Below are positions 47,461 to 60,549 of a stretch of DNA of 64,000 nucleotides, in pieces. Made by a program: the position numbers and the translations under genes. The DNA is from Phorcus lineatus. Taxonomy: Eukaryota > Mollusca > Gastropoda > Trochida > Trochidae. Within the stretch, counting starts at the first letter, position 1. Every line of letters starts with the position of its first letter. The notes beneath the pieces were generated by a model. That model did no database searches. It saw only the letters and a list, made by a program, of their open reading frames with translations, and was not told where the DNA came from. The stretch spans positions 18,141,645-18,205,644 of the forward strand of contig OV121088.1 of NCBI GenBank assembly GCA_921293015.1, given 5' to 3'.

Positions 47461-49234
47461 ATATAATTATTATTTTCCGCTGCGTTTGTTGGTTTATAAG
47501 TTTGATAACTAAATGCCCCTGTTCATTTCCCGCTTGTGTCGAGCTTACTTTCTAATAATGCCCTATGGTCATGTTTTATCCTACACCCAAATACCACAAG
47601 TACGTAAAAGCAGGTAGCAGAAATGTCTTATGAACTAAGAATACACGTACGTTTTCGCAAATAAGACCCAATCAGTGTATTGTTAATATATCCTAACATT
47701 CTGTATGGTCTTTGTTCGGGTTCCTTTACAACCTTGGAGATACTAACAGAATATTAACATGAAGGGTGGACTTTAAAGTAACTTGGGGTTTACGTCTTAC
47801 ATTTGAAACTTAAAAACTTTGTAAATGAGTTCCTACACTAGAATATTATGTCATAACTACTCAATGTAAAATCATCTTAGTGTATAACGGGAAAAGGATA
47901 CCTTGAAATAAACCTACACAACACTTTTCAACCTATAATGTTTTAACCTTTCCCATCTCCTTCTGCACACAAGAGAAGAATCCTTCAAAAGCATCCTTTA
48001 AACATTATACAAGAAATATACCATTCTGACGAAGTTAAGTTTAGATTTCTGCAGTAGTTCAACTTCTACAACCTGGACCTTGTTTCTTATTAATCATTTC
48101 TGGTATGGTAAACACTACACCTGTCGGGAAATTACTGCGTTTTGTCATAATGCATTGCAAAACCACTGAAAGGATACTTACATTTAAATTCGCTCAGTTT
48201 GGTTCGTTGTGTGTTTAGATTACGGCATTTGTCAGTAACTATAGTATCATTATCTGCGCTACAAGATTGTAAACATAAACTTTAAAAAGATCCATTATAG
48301 TGTGACGGGACTTTGACCCGCCACTGTACCGGAATCTACATGTCATTGAAGTTAAACCCGTCAAAGGTAAAGGATACCTTGGAAAACATAACAAGAACAG
48401 AATCGACAAGTTTAAATCAGTAAAGCCGAGTGAGAACAATTATTAAAGTGCACATTCAGTGTACATGTAAGTCATTGTTTAGTTGAAATGGTCTTATGAA
48501 TCTCTTGGTCCAGTCTGTGGGAAGCAGTAATTAGCACCACAACTTTCCAATAAGAAGTATGCATAACACTGATATTTTATCACTTCATTGTGCTTTTGTC
48601 GTTATACAGGTAATCCCCTCTGAGCTGAAGAGAAATATGTATTGAACTTTATCGATATCCGACATGTTTGTGAAGGAAGGGTTGACAGAGCGCCATCCGA
48701 GATAATCTCGAGATTGGTTGACTTTAATTAATCACTACATGTGATCCATCGTTGAGAAAATCCCCCGTCAACTGGCGGACTCAAACTAAGCACTCTTCAC
48801 CTCACTGTAATCAGCTAGGAAGACAGCGCCACAATACATCAGTGGATATGACCGGATGACACTCTTCAAAGATGACAATATTAATCTTGGAAAACCTTCA
48901 CTCGCCAAAAACCAATTGTATTCATTTCTTTTTGATAGTTGCAGGCAATTTCAAAAGCCAATATACTGATATTCATTTAAGCGCGAGACCTCCGAGCGCA
49001 AAAAGACATGAACAATATCCACAATTTTCTGGGAGTCAATTTTAATACTCGTAATAAGAGCCTTGATGTTAGCATGGCCATGTGATCTTCAATAGAAGCG
49101 AGTTGACCACCTATAGAACTCATTAAGGTGCACACGCCAATCCCCCAGCCATATACAGATATCATTTGTCATAGTTAACGTGCACAATGAAAAACATCAA
49201 AACTTGTGTTATTGGGTATTGTGTAGGAAAATTA
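47461..49234. other. Gene-free DNA
   Basis: No gene is recognised. Open frames at 48,239-48,439 and 48,977-49,165 (minus) have no motif. Confidence 0.4.
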
Positions 49235-49680
49235 AGACGTGGATCAGTCTTGGGCGGCATCACGAAGCTAGCACGACTGTATAGATTCCTGAACGCCTCG
49301 CCTACGGCTGCAGCCTTGGCGCGCCTTTGATTAGCGCGAGATGGGAAACCTTTTCCTTTCTATACAGCAATCAGAAATTATCTCTTTCTGCGGGCCCGTC
49401 GTCACGAGTTATCCCCCTTCCTTATAATCAGCAGAAAGGATTTGAATGAATGGCGTTTTACACGGACACAGAACACTGCTCTGCGATAGGCCGGATGAGC
49501 CTAAACGGATATATGATCGTCAGGGTCCATCAGAAGAACCATATCTGCTTTTGTTAGCACAGACGAGGTGTATTATCAATTAAGTGAAACCGCCTTGGTC
49601 CCTCTCAGATTTAGGAAATAGCCGAAAGCTATTTTCTCATTTAATTGGTCCCATTTCTGACGAGGACGCCTTAGATTTTA
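49235..49680. promoter_or_regulatory. Candidate enhancer block H
   Basis: A less AT-rich, non-repetitive block with TTTGATTAGCGCG, TTATCAATTAAGTG (NK/homeodomain-like, about 49,572-49,585) and TCATTTAATTGG words. No coding frame explains it. Composition-based call. Confidence 0.25.
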
Positions 49681-52469
49681 CAGAAGAAGTCAGAGAACTT
49701 AATCAAATTATAAAGTCTGGGCAAAAGCTTTGTTTTTTTACTGTGGTTTGATAACGGTTTAACAGATGATGAAGTGTTTCAAATAGAGTACCATTTTGTG
49801 GATTCAATGCCAGAAGTGACTTTGGCAGAGTATCGGTGTAGATTTGTTTAATCATCCAACATTTGATGCATCTGATTCATTTTCTCCGTTGATATCTCCA
49901 ATCGTTAAGGTGGCAGTGTTATTTTTTAAATAAAATTATAAAGAAAGCGTTATCATTGTACTGCAGGAAAGAAACTAACATCTATTTTCATTTTAATCTA
50001 AAGCAAATATCTCAACGTCCTGTTTCAAAACTAGCACCAGCGTATTTGTAATGATCTCAGATATCTTAGTACCACTTTTTAAAAGTTTCTACATTTTATC
50101 GTCGTGTCAATGTTTAGAAGTGGTGACTCACTGGAAACTGATATAACTGCTATCCACGCTGTTAGTTACATACCGCTTTGATTAATCATAATGCTGTTTG
50201 CACAAATTAACATGTAAAGTTTTGTATCGCTACTGCCGTTGGTTGTTTCCAACTCTTGAGGACTTCGGGTAGAGATGAAGTTAACGAATTTATGCATATC
50301 CGTTAGGTCGTTTTGGGATAACCTACATCGACTCTAGAGATACTTTAAAATAATATGATTATGAAGATAATCCATAATTATTATGATTATTATTAAGGAC
50401 AATAATAAAAATAATCTTGCTTATGAAAAAAACCTTGAAAAAAACCTTCAGCTATGATGGCATGGTTTTGACATTCATTTGCGTTTTTTTGTCTATCTAT
50501 TTGATGTATATGTAATTATAGATTATTTGTAAGATGGTGAGAGAAATGTCAAATAAAGCCTTCTTTGTTAGTTGCAGTAGGAAACTGTCATTTGATAATT
50601 CTAATTGAAATTTAAAACATTATTTAAATAAAACCTTTTGAAATTTGTGTTTACGTTATTTAAAAGGTATTCTGAAAATGACGGGATTTAATTTGTTTAC
50701 TCAAAGAAAATAATGATAAAATATGATGGTAGATAAACTTTGATTTTGTATTCATCAAGATTTACTTGAATACCAAACTATCAACCTTCAGATGGATTTC
50801 CAATTTGAAAAGCTTCATCGATTCAGAAAAGAAAGTGAATAAAGCTCAGCGTTAGTACGAGACACAAGATTCCTGGAATAAATAGGTTCATATACATATA
50901 TAAAGGTGAGTGTAAGAAACTACGATAATACTCAAACCCTTTGCCTTGTTCGCAAATTGAACAACCGTTTTAAAAGGTATAGTTGTCTATTATTGAAATG
51001 ACTTCTATTTATTTTTCAAAATCAAAACAAATTCAATATAACGAGTGTGACATTTAATTGAGGTTTGTAGTGCCGTATAAATTCTCAATGAGTCAGTCTA
51101 TTTACTTAATAAGTAGTTTGGAATACCGAAGAAAAAATATCCCCCATTAAGATATTTCATTGCAGCAAAAACGACTCACTCAAATGTAGTTCTAAACTGC
51201 TAATGAAAAAGTTTAAAACATAACTTCACCATTTGACAAACATTTTTGACGATATCGATAATGAAAGTGATAGTGAAAGTGAGAAGGAATATCAACTTAA
51301 ATAATGTTTTGCTGAGATCACAGGACGTAAACTGTCCGGTATATCTAGCAATTTAATTGCGTGCCGGGGTTTAGTAACTCGAGGGTACTTTTCCTTGAAC
51401 AAAAATTGATTTTACCAGGTAACTGTGCTTCACAAAACTCAAATTAATTGTTTGAAAACATAATTTTTATAGTTAAATAAAATGTTCGTTTGTTTGAAGT
51501 AATGTTTTTTAAGGAAAATATTAAACTGATTTCAGTTCATTTCAGTATTTTCTATTTTGGCAATTATTGCATTCACCGATGTCGTTACAAATGCCATATA
51601 ACATCAATTAGATTTGGTTTCACAACTACTGCGATTGTGTCGTTCAGAACAATGAGAACATCAGTCTTACAAGGAGACTTGCACGAAGATTAAACTTTAT
51701 TAGAATAATTGAACTTTGAAATATTTTTATCTTTGAAATACTAACCACTTTCTTGAAGATGATAAATTTGAATGAACGAATGGAGAAAACAAAGGTTAAT
51801 TCAAAGTTATATTGTTTCAAATCATATATAGAGAATGGTTTTAAAGAAAGAGAATTGGCTGAAAATGCCATTTAATAACGTTTGAAGGCTTTGTTGGAAT
51901 AGCTTAATGTGTGATTATGAGTTGTATGAAAAATGTAATATTCATATGAAACAAATTTAATTTTGAATATAAATTTATTCAGTAGAAACAGGCATGGACT
52001 CGGTGGTGGTTTTTGCCTGACACACGATGAACGATAGGACCGAGCAGGAGCGAGGATATGATGGCACCGAATATGACATTTTGTCATTTTGTATTGAAAT
52101 ATGGATATTGGACTTAATAAAAGGTATTCAGTTCTCTATATTTATTACTCTTGCAAATATGAAAGACTGGAAACAGACTTAATGAGATTGGGTTTATATA
52201 TATGTAACCGGCATGATGATATTGAAGATCATTGTGAATTATTGTAATTAATAACTCTTTTGATCTTCCAGAAATATACAACCGTTACAGAATAGTTCTA
52301 ATGTTGAAATAGGCAGGTCTAATTGTATAATCCGGTTTATGGTTGAGCTGATATGACAATATTCATATTTCATTCTTCTCTTGTGACAGTCATTCCATGA
52401 ACCGATAACTTGGCGCTTTGAAATTATCCAGTGAATTTCTCGCATTCGTTCAAGCTCATGCCTACTTTA
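49681..52469. other. Gene-free AT-rich DNA
   Basis: Short open frames (51,490-51,693, 51,644-51,871, 51,872-52,087) have no recognisable motif. No repeat boundary is seen. Confidence 0.4.
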
Positions 52470-53225
52470 AATGTGTGTGTTCTTATTTGTGTATAGTTTC
52501 AATGTTATTGTTTAGATCAGTGTATATGGTCAATGTTTCTTGTTCATATCTGTGTATAGTTGCAATGTTTTTGTTCGTATTTGTGTATAGTTTAAATGTT
52601 ATTCTTCATATCTGTGTATAGTTTAAATGTTATTCTTCATATCTGTGTATAGTTTAAATGTTATTCTTCATATCTGTATATAGTTTAAATGTTATTCTTC
52701 ATGTCTGTGTATAGTTTAAATGTTATTCTTCATATCTGTGTATAGTTTTTAAAAATGTTATTCTTCATATCTGTGTATAGTTTAAATGTTATTCTTCATA
52801 TCTGTGTATAGTTTAAATGTTATTCTTCATATCTGTGTATAGTTTAAATGTTATTCTTCATATCTGTGTATAGTTTAAATGTTATTCTTCATATCTGTGT
52901 ATAGTTTAAATGTTATTCTTCATATCTGTGTATAGTTTAAATGTTATTCTTCATATCTGTGTATAGTTTAAATGTTATTCTTCATATCTGTGTATAGTTT
53001 AAATGTTATTCTTCATATCTGTGTATATCTGTATATGTTATTCTTTATGTCAGCGCAGAGTTTCTATCTTCTTGTTCATTCATTCTTGTGCATTGTTTGA
53101 ATGTAATTGTTCTTCTCTGTATATAGTTTAAATGTTCTTGTTCATATCTGTGTATAGTTCCAATGTTATTGTTGATATCTGTGCATAGTTCCAATGTTAT
53201 TGTTCAGATCTTTGTATAGTATCAA
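52470..53225. repeat. 31-bp minisatellite
   Basis: The core has 14 units beginning TTTAAATGTTATTCTTCATA and ending TCTGTGTATAG, at 52,591, 52,622, 52,653, 52,684, 52,715, 52,746, then 52,781 onward every 31 bases to 52,998. One unit at about 52,746 has extra bases and a few have point changes. Diverged units (TGTGTATAGTTCCAATGTTATTG) extend on both sides. The near-identical centre with older edges fits expansion from the middle. Confidence 0.93.
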
Positions 53226-53284
53226 TGGCATGTATTATTCTCAACCTTGCAGATATGTCATGAAAATGGAACTCCTCTGTAATT

Positions 53285-53388
53285 GGATCGTTTGTATTCA
53301 ATTCGAAAGGCAATAGAATAGAAAGGAAAACTTTTTCTCGTGTTTTCCGTTCCTTACTTGAGAGCTTTGAATTCAATAGAAACGATAC
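53285..53388. repeat. Second imperfect hairpin related to 1,610-1,756
   Basis: The left arm (about 53,285-53,331) pairs with the right arm (about 53,342-53,388) around a 10-base loop. ATCGTTT pairs with AAACGAT, TATTCAATTC with GAATTCAATA (one mismatch) and GGAAAAC with GTTTTCC, all on the same axis, with mismatched segments between. Its outer phrase GGATCGTTTGTATTCAA is almost the same as in the first hairpin. Confidence 0.6.
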
Positions 53389-56300
53389 AAAATGCACACG
53401 TTTTCTATAACACCAATCCAATGTCTGTCTTCATTAGTATGTATATTTCGTTTTGTGTTCCACACTTGTACAATACGCCACATTCTCTTTTTCATATCAT
53501 TGGTTATATTCATACATATTTCAATGTGCTTGCATTGTTTATAGTTTTTTTTAAATTTCCGTGTTCATATTTATTAGTCATATCGATGTTCTTGTTTAAT
53601 TGTTAATATAAATTCCATGACCTTGTCGTCCTGTTTTTATGCATCATGGGAATGGCATTATTCAATTTTGCTTATAATTTCAATGTATCTCCACATTTAT
53701 GTAAGAGTGCCGAATTAGGCTTTTTCATGTTCAGTGTTCATTTTCGTTTAGTGTATACAGCTGTAAATGTTTTTGTTTGAATAGCTTTTCTTTCTCGTTA
53801 TAACTTTTCCCAAGCTTTTATTGACAATCTTCTTTATGGTTATACTTTTAACAACGTGTTCAGGATGGAAGAGGGCCTAAGATAAGATAGTAACAGGAGA
53901 TATATCGATGGCTATCATCGTCATGTCTGTAATTGTTAGAATTAATTATTTGTTAAGATGAAGTGGTATAGTAGGTAACAGCAAGTCCTTATCAACATTT
54001 TAGAACCCAGAACTTCGTTTGAGAAACACCAAATATAAGAAAAGCTAAACATTAATTTGGAAAGTCTGAAAATCATGGATAAAACCCTCGGCTAGAATAA
54101 CCCGGTACGATCTTAAATATGATATTGGAAAAATGAAGAACCCACATGTTGGAAAATTAGAGGTATAAAGCGTGTAATAATGAAAGGACTGTTACAGGAA
54201 TCCTTTCCAATTCCTGAAAATTTAAAATGTGTCGCCACTTGAGCGTGCTTATTTAAAGAGACACAATTCTGGTATATGGTCTTATCAACCTTTGCTTTAC
54301 GTCCTAACGACAACGTTTCTCAGCAATGTGAACAATGCGTTTTCTTATACGACATTTAATGAGTGCCGAAAACGATTATTGTTATAGTTTGCATTTACCA
54401 AGCTATTAAATTTCATATAATGTCCACGATGAGAATAGCGTAAATCGACACCAATTAAGAAACAATAGTTTATGACGCGTTTCTATGAGCGCAATGCAAA
54501 TGTAAGCTCTATTTAATGACCATAAATCGATCGAGCTTTGCAATGCCATGATATTGCCTTTAACTAATGAGCTTATCATAACTCTCTTAATTGCAGACAT
54601 TATGGTTTTTCATCTCGAAATTCTTGAAGTCATCATTTAATATCTATGTATATGTCTCTCTTTTAGTGAAGAGACGTTGGCCGAGCAGCTCAGTAGAACG
54701 AGTTATAGCGATTGTAAATCAATCAACTCTATGTTTACGACTTCCAATGCAATAATTCAGACTGTTCGTCTTCTGCTAGACAATTATTAGACAGGTACAG
54801 TAATCACTTCACTAGAGCCATCACCATTGAGTTTGAGTGCTTTCGTTCAGAGGCGTATTTTGCAGCAGCCTAGCTTCTTTTGTTCTGCATTGCCTAATAA
54901 CCATTATCGGTGATTTAGGTCATTAACGTATCACATCTAAACCAAAGCCTTCTTTTTGGAAATGTTAATCGTGAAAGTTAAAAAAAACCCAACCATTCGT
55001 TCAAGTTCATAATTTTTTCACCCTTCTGATGAAGACCTTGTGACAATGATAATGTTCTTGGTTTAAAGTACGTACCACTTTGAAGAGCGCATCCTCGCAA
55101 ACATAATAGTAATCATTTCCGGTCTACGTCAACAGGAAAGATCAATCTAAGAAACATTCATCTAAATACCATAGAATGTACTAAGTTCGTAGACGCATAC
55201 TTTTTTTTAGACTACTTTAAACAGGTACTCTCACATTGCTATAGCGAGTTCTCGATAATAAAGTTTGTTTAAACAATGAAATGTCAGAACTTATATCTCA
55301 AAAAAATTTTCTCATTAAAGTTCTTATAGATACCAAGATTAGTATTTAGTTTCTTAAACAAATAGGTGCATAAAATGAGTCGTTTGATATATAAACAGAG
55401 TTTGGAAATTTATCACACCAAAAGCCTTGAAATGTGAGATACATATCTTTCACGGTTCTCATCTAGGCCTCTAAAAATGACGTCATCACCTAAGTGACAA
55501 CGTATATGGAAATACTGAACAATGTACAGGCATAGATGCAAATTGGCTGGACCTCCAGCAACACAAAGTGGTGTACATACATGGTGCACTATCTGACACA
55601 AGCTACCAATTGACTAATATGTCTTTACGGCAAAACTAATTGCCATTTTGGAAGCTTTCAAGATAATCAACTTTATCACAACACTCAAACATTCTAATTC
55701 TTTCATATTCACTTGTTGGGCTTAAAGCACTAAAAGACATCTTCACAAGTCGCGCCGACATTATCTCCCAAATGCTTCACCAAACAGTTAAACACTATAT
55801 CAACTAGGTACATATATGAAACGTTTCCGGTGTTTAAGGCAACGATAAAGCCGAACAGGCGGCTGTAAACACTAAAGTCTCAATCTATACAGGGGTTTGA
55901 AAGCCTCGCTAAGCTACACTAAAGCTACCTAGCACAACAATACGCAAATAGAAGCACAGAAACACACAGAAACCATCTACCTTAACTTATATCTACCAAA
56001 TTTTAAGCAAATATAACAAAGATTCGCGCAACCTGGTCCTAATCTTAAAACTACACACATGTCCCTACTTCTCCCCCACCTTGAATTAATCAGTCATAAA
56101 GCAGTAGGTCAGATGCGCCCTGAAATTATCATTGGTGAAATACTTGTTCTTTGAGTGAACAAACACTTGTTGTCACACATTCACACCTGCTTCTATGTTA
56201 TCAACGGTTATACACAATAATTGCTATCATTATTCCATCGGTTTATGCAATATCTTGCGTGTTACTTTAAGTAAAAGTACTCACGGAAATAGAATGACTT

Positions 56301-57179
56301 CCTTTTTGCGATCGTTTCTTTATAGTGCTCAACATTCATAACAGATCATCATAAAACAGCACATCGTCTCCCTCTTACACCTCGAAAAAATTTTCAAAGT
56401 CCAAACATTTGTTTCTGATGCTGCATGAAGAGAATAAATGAGCTGTATTCTCATTTGATCACGGAGGATCTTTATCAAATATCCATGTCAATGTTATGTC
56501 CGTTATGAGTTATTTCTCATGTGATATAAAATACACGTAATTATATATATATATGATTAAATCTCTAAACGCTTGTTAAACCTTACTATCCTCTGGTGGT
56601 ACTGAATGTGCAGTGGTTTTATTTATCCTATTCTTATGTAGATGTCGTTTGAAAGATTGAGTGGATGTTGTTATTTTATCTCATCAGAGTCACGTGTTGA
56701 TAGTGTGAATGGTGCCAAAACGACAAGACCAACCAATTATGCAAACAAATAAATAGGGTGATGTACGTATCAAAATATTTCATGAACAATCTTTAACTGA
56801 AATAAATCAGTACGCACAGATGAAAATACTCAAATAAAATCAGCAAATTGTGTTTTTCTTAACATTACAGCCCAATACAAATTACACGTACAAATGTATA
56901 CACTGTAATAATCACTGCAACGGTAAGACGTAACCGAAGGGAAATTCAAAAGAATAATAGCAAATCATTATGAAATAGATGAGGTCTCTATCAAATACTA
57001 ACTAGCGTATTTAATTGGAATTTCTCCAACTTTAATAGTGTCGCTGTATAAATGAAATAACAATGAAAAACAAATGGTTTTCTTAAAAAAAATAGATGAA
57101 TTAAAGAAAGCCTGGAGATGATGACTGATTGAAGAGGCCTGGCAGTAATGACACAATGCTGTGATGTAATGGAGACAGG
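53389..57179. other. Gene-free DNA
   Basis: No gene is recognised. The first ~230 bases may hold very old copies of the adjacent minisatellite. Short open frames (54,113-54,313, 54,406-54,600, 55,413-55,601) have no motifs. Text at about 55,730-56,060 is A/C-rich on the + strand. Confidence 0.4.
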
Positions 57180-57850
57180 AGCCACGGTTCCGAGCTCAAG
57201 TCGAAGATAATAGCCTCAGTCTAATTGCGCAAATCTTCAGAGCATAGGCAGTGTCTTGGATATCCTAGTCGTGATCGCGGCGTCCTCTCATCCCAACAAT
57301 TTACCAAACTGCCTTGCAGCGCTGGTGGAACAAGAATCTTGTCATGTAACCAGAATCGCCCTTACTGGCAAGCAAGGCACAATTAACGGAGCTTATTATG
57401 CTTTTTCGTCCCCAGCACACAAGTATTTCTGTGTCAGCCCGATAGTTGATCATTAGTCGGTAATTTAAGTTGAACAATACATCAAGCAATGGTCGCTTTG
57501 CTGACAGGCCTTGGTCATAAGCTCATTACAGTATAGGTTCAAGCGGGCTCCCCACTAGCCATCCTCCTGGCACGTCTCTCAGCTTTATGCTTAATTGAGA
57601 GTAATAAAGCGCGTATATGCGAAAATAAAACGAAGTCACTGCGTCAAGTGGAAAGCTAACAGACTCAATAAAAGAGCCGGGGGTACAGGAATCGAGCATT
57701 GGGCTCCATTCTCCACCAATCAAATCAATACAGCGTTTGATGAAGAGTCCTCCAAACAGAGAGCAAACAGAGGCATTCTCAACCTTTGACAGAGTTTTAC
57801 CAATCAATAGACGCTGCCTCTGTCAACTCTCCAACCGGTAACATCAGCTG
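57180..57850. promoter_or_regulatory. Candidate enhancer block I
   Basis: A long, less AT-rich block without repeats. It contains TTGACAG, CTGACAGG and CTGTCAA (Meis/TGIF-like) near CAATCAAATCAATA and CAATCAATAG (Pbx-like) and CTTAATTGAG. Overlapping open frames on both strands (57,256-57,456, 57,526-57,807, 57,595-57,789) have no domains, as expected from lower AT content. Regulatory function is inferred. Confidence 0.3.
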
Positions 57851-60189
57851 TTATGTATGGCAAATTGCTATGTAATTTGCAAAGGGAATATTGTACAAGA
57901 GATGTCGTGAAATCTGAGCTTGGTAATGATTGCTGAAAAACGTCATTTAAGGATTGGACGGACTTGGAACGCTTTCAATTGAAAAGTTTGTCAACGCCTT
58001 TGATGTCAAATCTTTGTGTCCCTCAAGTCATATGATAGGGATAGCTTGGAAGTTAATGAAAAGATTAAAAATCTTTAAGAAAAACAGTTATAAGGACTAT
58101 TTGAAGTGTGCGGTATGTCAGTGATACGCTGCGGCGGAAGGCTTCACTGTAATTATTCTTGTGTGAAAAAATGTATGAATTTCTGTGAAATTTCAAGATA
58201 TCCCATGCGTATTGATCGAGTCGTTATCGACTCTCCGATATGTTTTGTCAGTTAAAGAGAAAAGTTTAGCCGTTTATTTGATATCAACTTTGATGCATTT
58301 AATGAAACGAGGAAATTAAATTTTCTTCCCATCATGATATTCTTTAGAAGGAGCGCATAAAACACCCGTAATCCATTAAAGTGATTCAAATTCCTAATTT
58401 AAAACATTTCTTTGATATCGAAAGTCTGGAATAAGTTCTTTGATTGTTAAGCTTGTAGCAGGACAAAAAATCCCAGTTTTGCTAAGCGAAAGAGACAGGA
58501 GTTCTTCAGTACCTAGAACCTGATTATATACAGGCGTACCGTCTAGTCTCTCTACAGTTTCAAACTGTAAATATTTGCCATTGTTTTACATCAAGTCAAA
58601 GTGTTTTGTCAAAATTTCTAATAAGGAAAAAAAATCTAAACAAACCATATTGACTACATAGTTTAATAATTGATACGCAGAAGCGTTAATGGACTATGTC
58701 ACATAATTATTGGAAGTGTATTAGCGACGAAGAGTTTTTGGATAGGTTTTCTTTACGGTTAAAATAACTGTGTGGCACTTGAGCTTTAGATTTTCAGACA
58801 TAAATTCATACCAATTGAACAAAAGGGTTGTGAAAACTGTACATGTAAGGTGTATTACTAATTTAAGTGTAAATATTACTGAAAATGTTATGCAATTATG
58901 CTGAAATATAATAATAATGTTTATAATTCGGAAATTTGAAATTGTAATTGTAATTATAAAGACGTTATCAAAATGAAGTGAATAAAAACGATTTGAAATT
59001 TTTTTTATAATGACGTTATTTTGAAAATATCACGTAGATTGTGTTGTTGAGGGACACGACTAATATTATATACGATATCCATTGATTTAAAGCAATGCTG
59101 TAACATTTACCACCATGAGAGTCGGTAACGAAAGTTAAGTTTATTCATCAAGAAGATGTACAATTCTCTCTATGTTACGGTCTTCATGCATGCACTTTCA
59201 CACTGCCTGGTGACCAGCTTTGTCAGTCATGTAATACACAGGAGACCAAGTAAAGAGAAAAATGGGTTGGTTATTTAGTGTTATATTTGTTCATTATCAA
59301 ATAATGAAATATATTCGTTCAACCTCTAACATACATGTAATTTTGTTTACGCATTCAATGTTACAGCACTGAACGAAATGTTTGCAATTACGAAAACATG
59401 GACAATATCTTTAGAGTTTACTACAAAGGGGATTGAACATCTGGTTATGGGTTTAAATCATGCAGAAAATAATCACATACAATTAACGATAGTTAATAAA
59501 GCTATTATCATAGTGTGGTTGGAGCCTAAACACTGAAATCAAGAAAATAAAGTGAACATCAAGATAGACCCTTCTTTGACATTATAGTGCCGACTTATGG
59601 TTTTACTTTCATGTATATAAATGTCAGAACCTTTTCTAGGATACAAAATGTAAATTCCATTCAATATAATCTTTGCTCATGATAGATCAACAGAGAAAAT
59701 GAAAAACAACAATACATTTTTTTGTGTTGAATTTGATGACGACATTTAGTCAAACATTAAAATCGGATTGTTGGTAAATAGCTAACGGACTTGATTTTAT
59801 AGTTATCGGTAACTCTCATGTTCGATTATTAATGATACTATCATATCATTACATTAAATGACTAATTAATTAAAAATCATTCTATAACTTTAACCAATTT
59901 AGTATTCATTGTACAAATACAAAGCCCCAGTAAGCTCACACAACCAATCAATTAAGTTCCATCTAAAAAAGTCATACAAGAGATTGTCCTTATCCAGTAT
60001 AGTTTTAGTGACATCGTATTGTACAAATATTAATCTGTACTATCACTTTGATATAAGATACACGTGTTAAAGGGGCACAGAGTATGTTGTTGGTGTTCTT
60101 TCATCGACGGGTAGTGGTTGTTTCTGAAAATTAACACCTCAATGCTTATCAGTTAGCATAGAAACAATAAACAGGGAAGATGTCGAGAT
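57851..60189. other. Gene-free AT-rich DNA
   Basis: Nothing coding or repetitive is recognised. Confidence 0.4.
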
Positions 60190-60500
60190 TTATTAACAAA
60201 AATCGAACAATGGCGCGCGCCAGTGACTGTAACGTAATTTGTTAAGGGTATAGTCTAGGCACAAGTAATTACGTCTGCGCATGTCCAAAAAGACGTCATC
60301 CATAATGACGAGAAATTATCGTCATCGTTAATAATCAACTCCAAATAAACAATGTGTTCCATATTATACTTTTTCTTGTAGTATTTGCTCTAATACTGTT
60401 TTAAAAACACCTGAAGCAAGTATATTTACGCACTTGAAAATGTTTTGCGACAACCGAACGACTTACGTCATTGTTTTGTACAGTAAACAACAATCACTTG
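60190..60500 (+). promoter_or_regulatory. Promoter-like block with CRE-like sites
   Basis: It contains GACGTCAT (60,292-60,299) and TTACGTCA (60,473-60,480), both CREB/ATF-like, a TGCGCATG NRF1-half-site-like word (60,276-60,283), the GC-rich palindrome GGCGCGCGCC, and repeated TGACG/CGTCA words. Such combinations mark housekeeping-type promoters. It directly precedes possible spliced exons on the + strand. Confidence 0.35.
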
Positions 60501-60549
60501 ACAAGTCGCTGCACACATGATACAGTTTTGCGATGATCTCATATAGAAG

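Noticed and set aside
52591..53028. Regular 31-bp repeats resembling a CRISPR array
   Set aside because: Units are directly joined with no unique spacers, and the surroundings are eukaryotic. It is a minisatellite.
57526..57807. Overlapping open frames on both strands
   Set aside because: No domains on either strand; explained by a less AT-rich, probably regulatory block.
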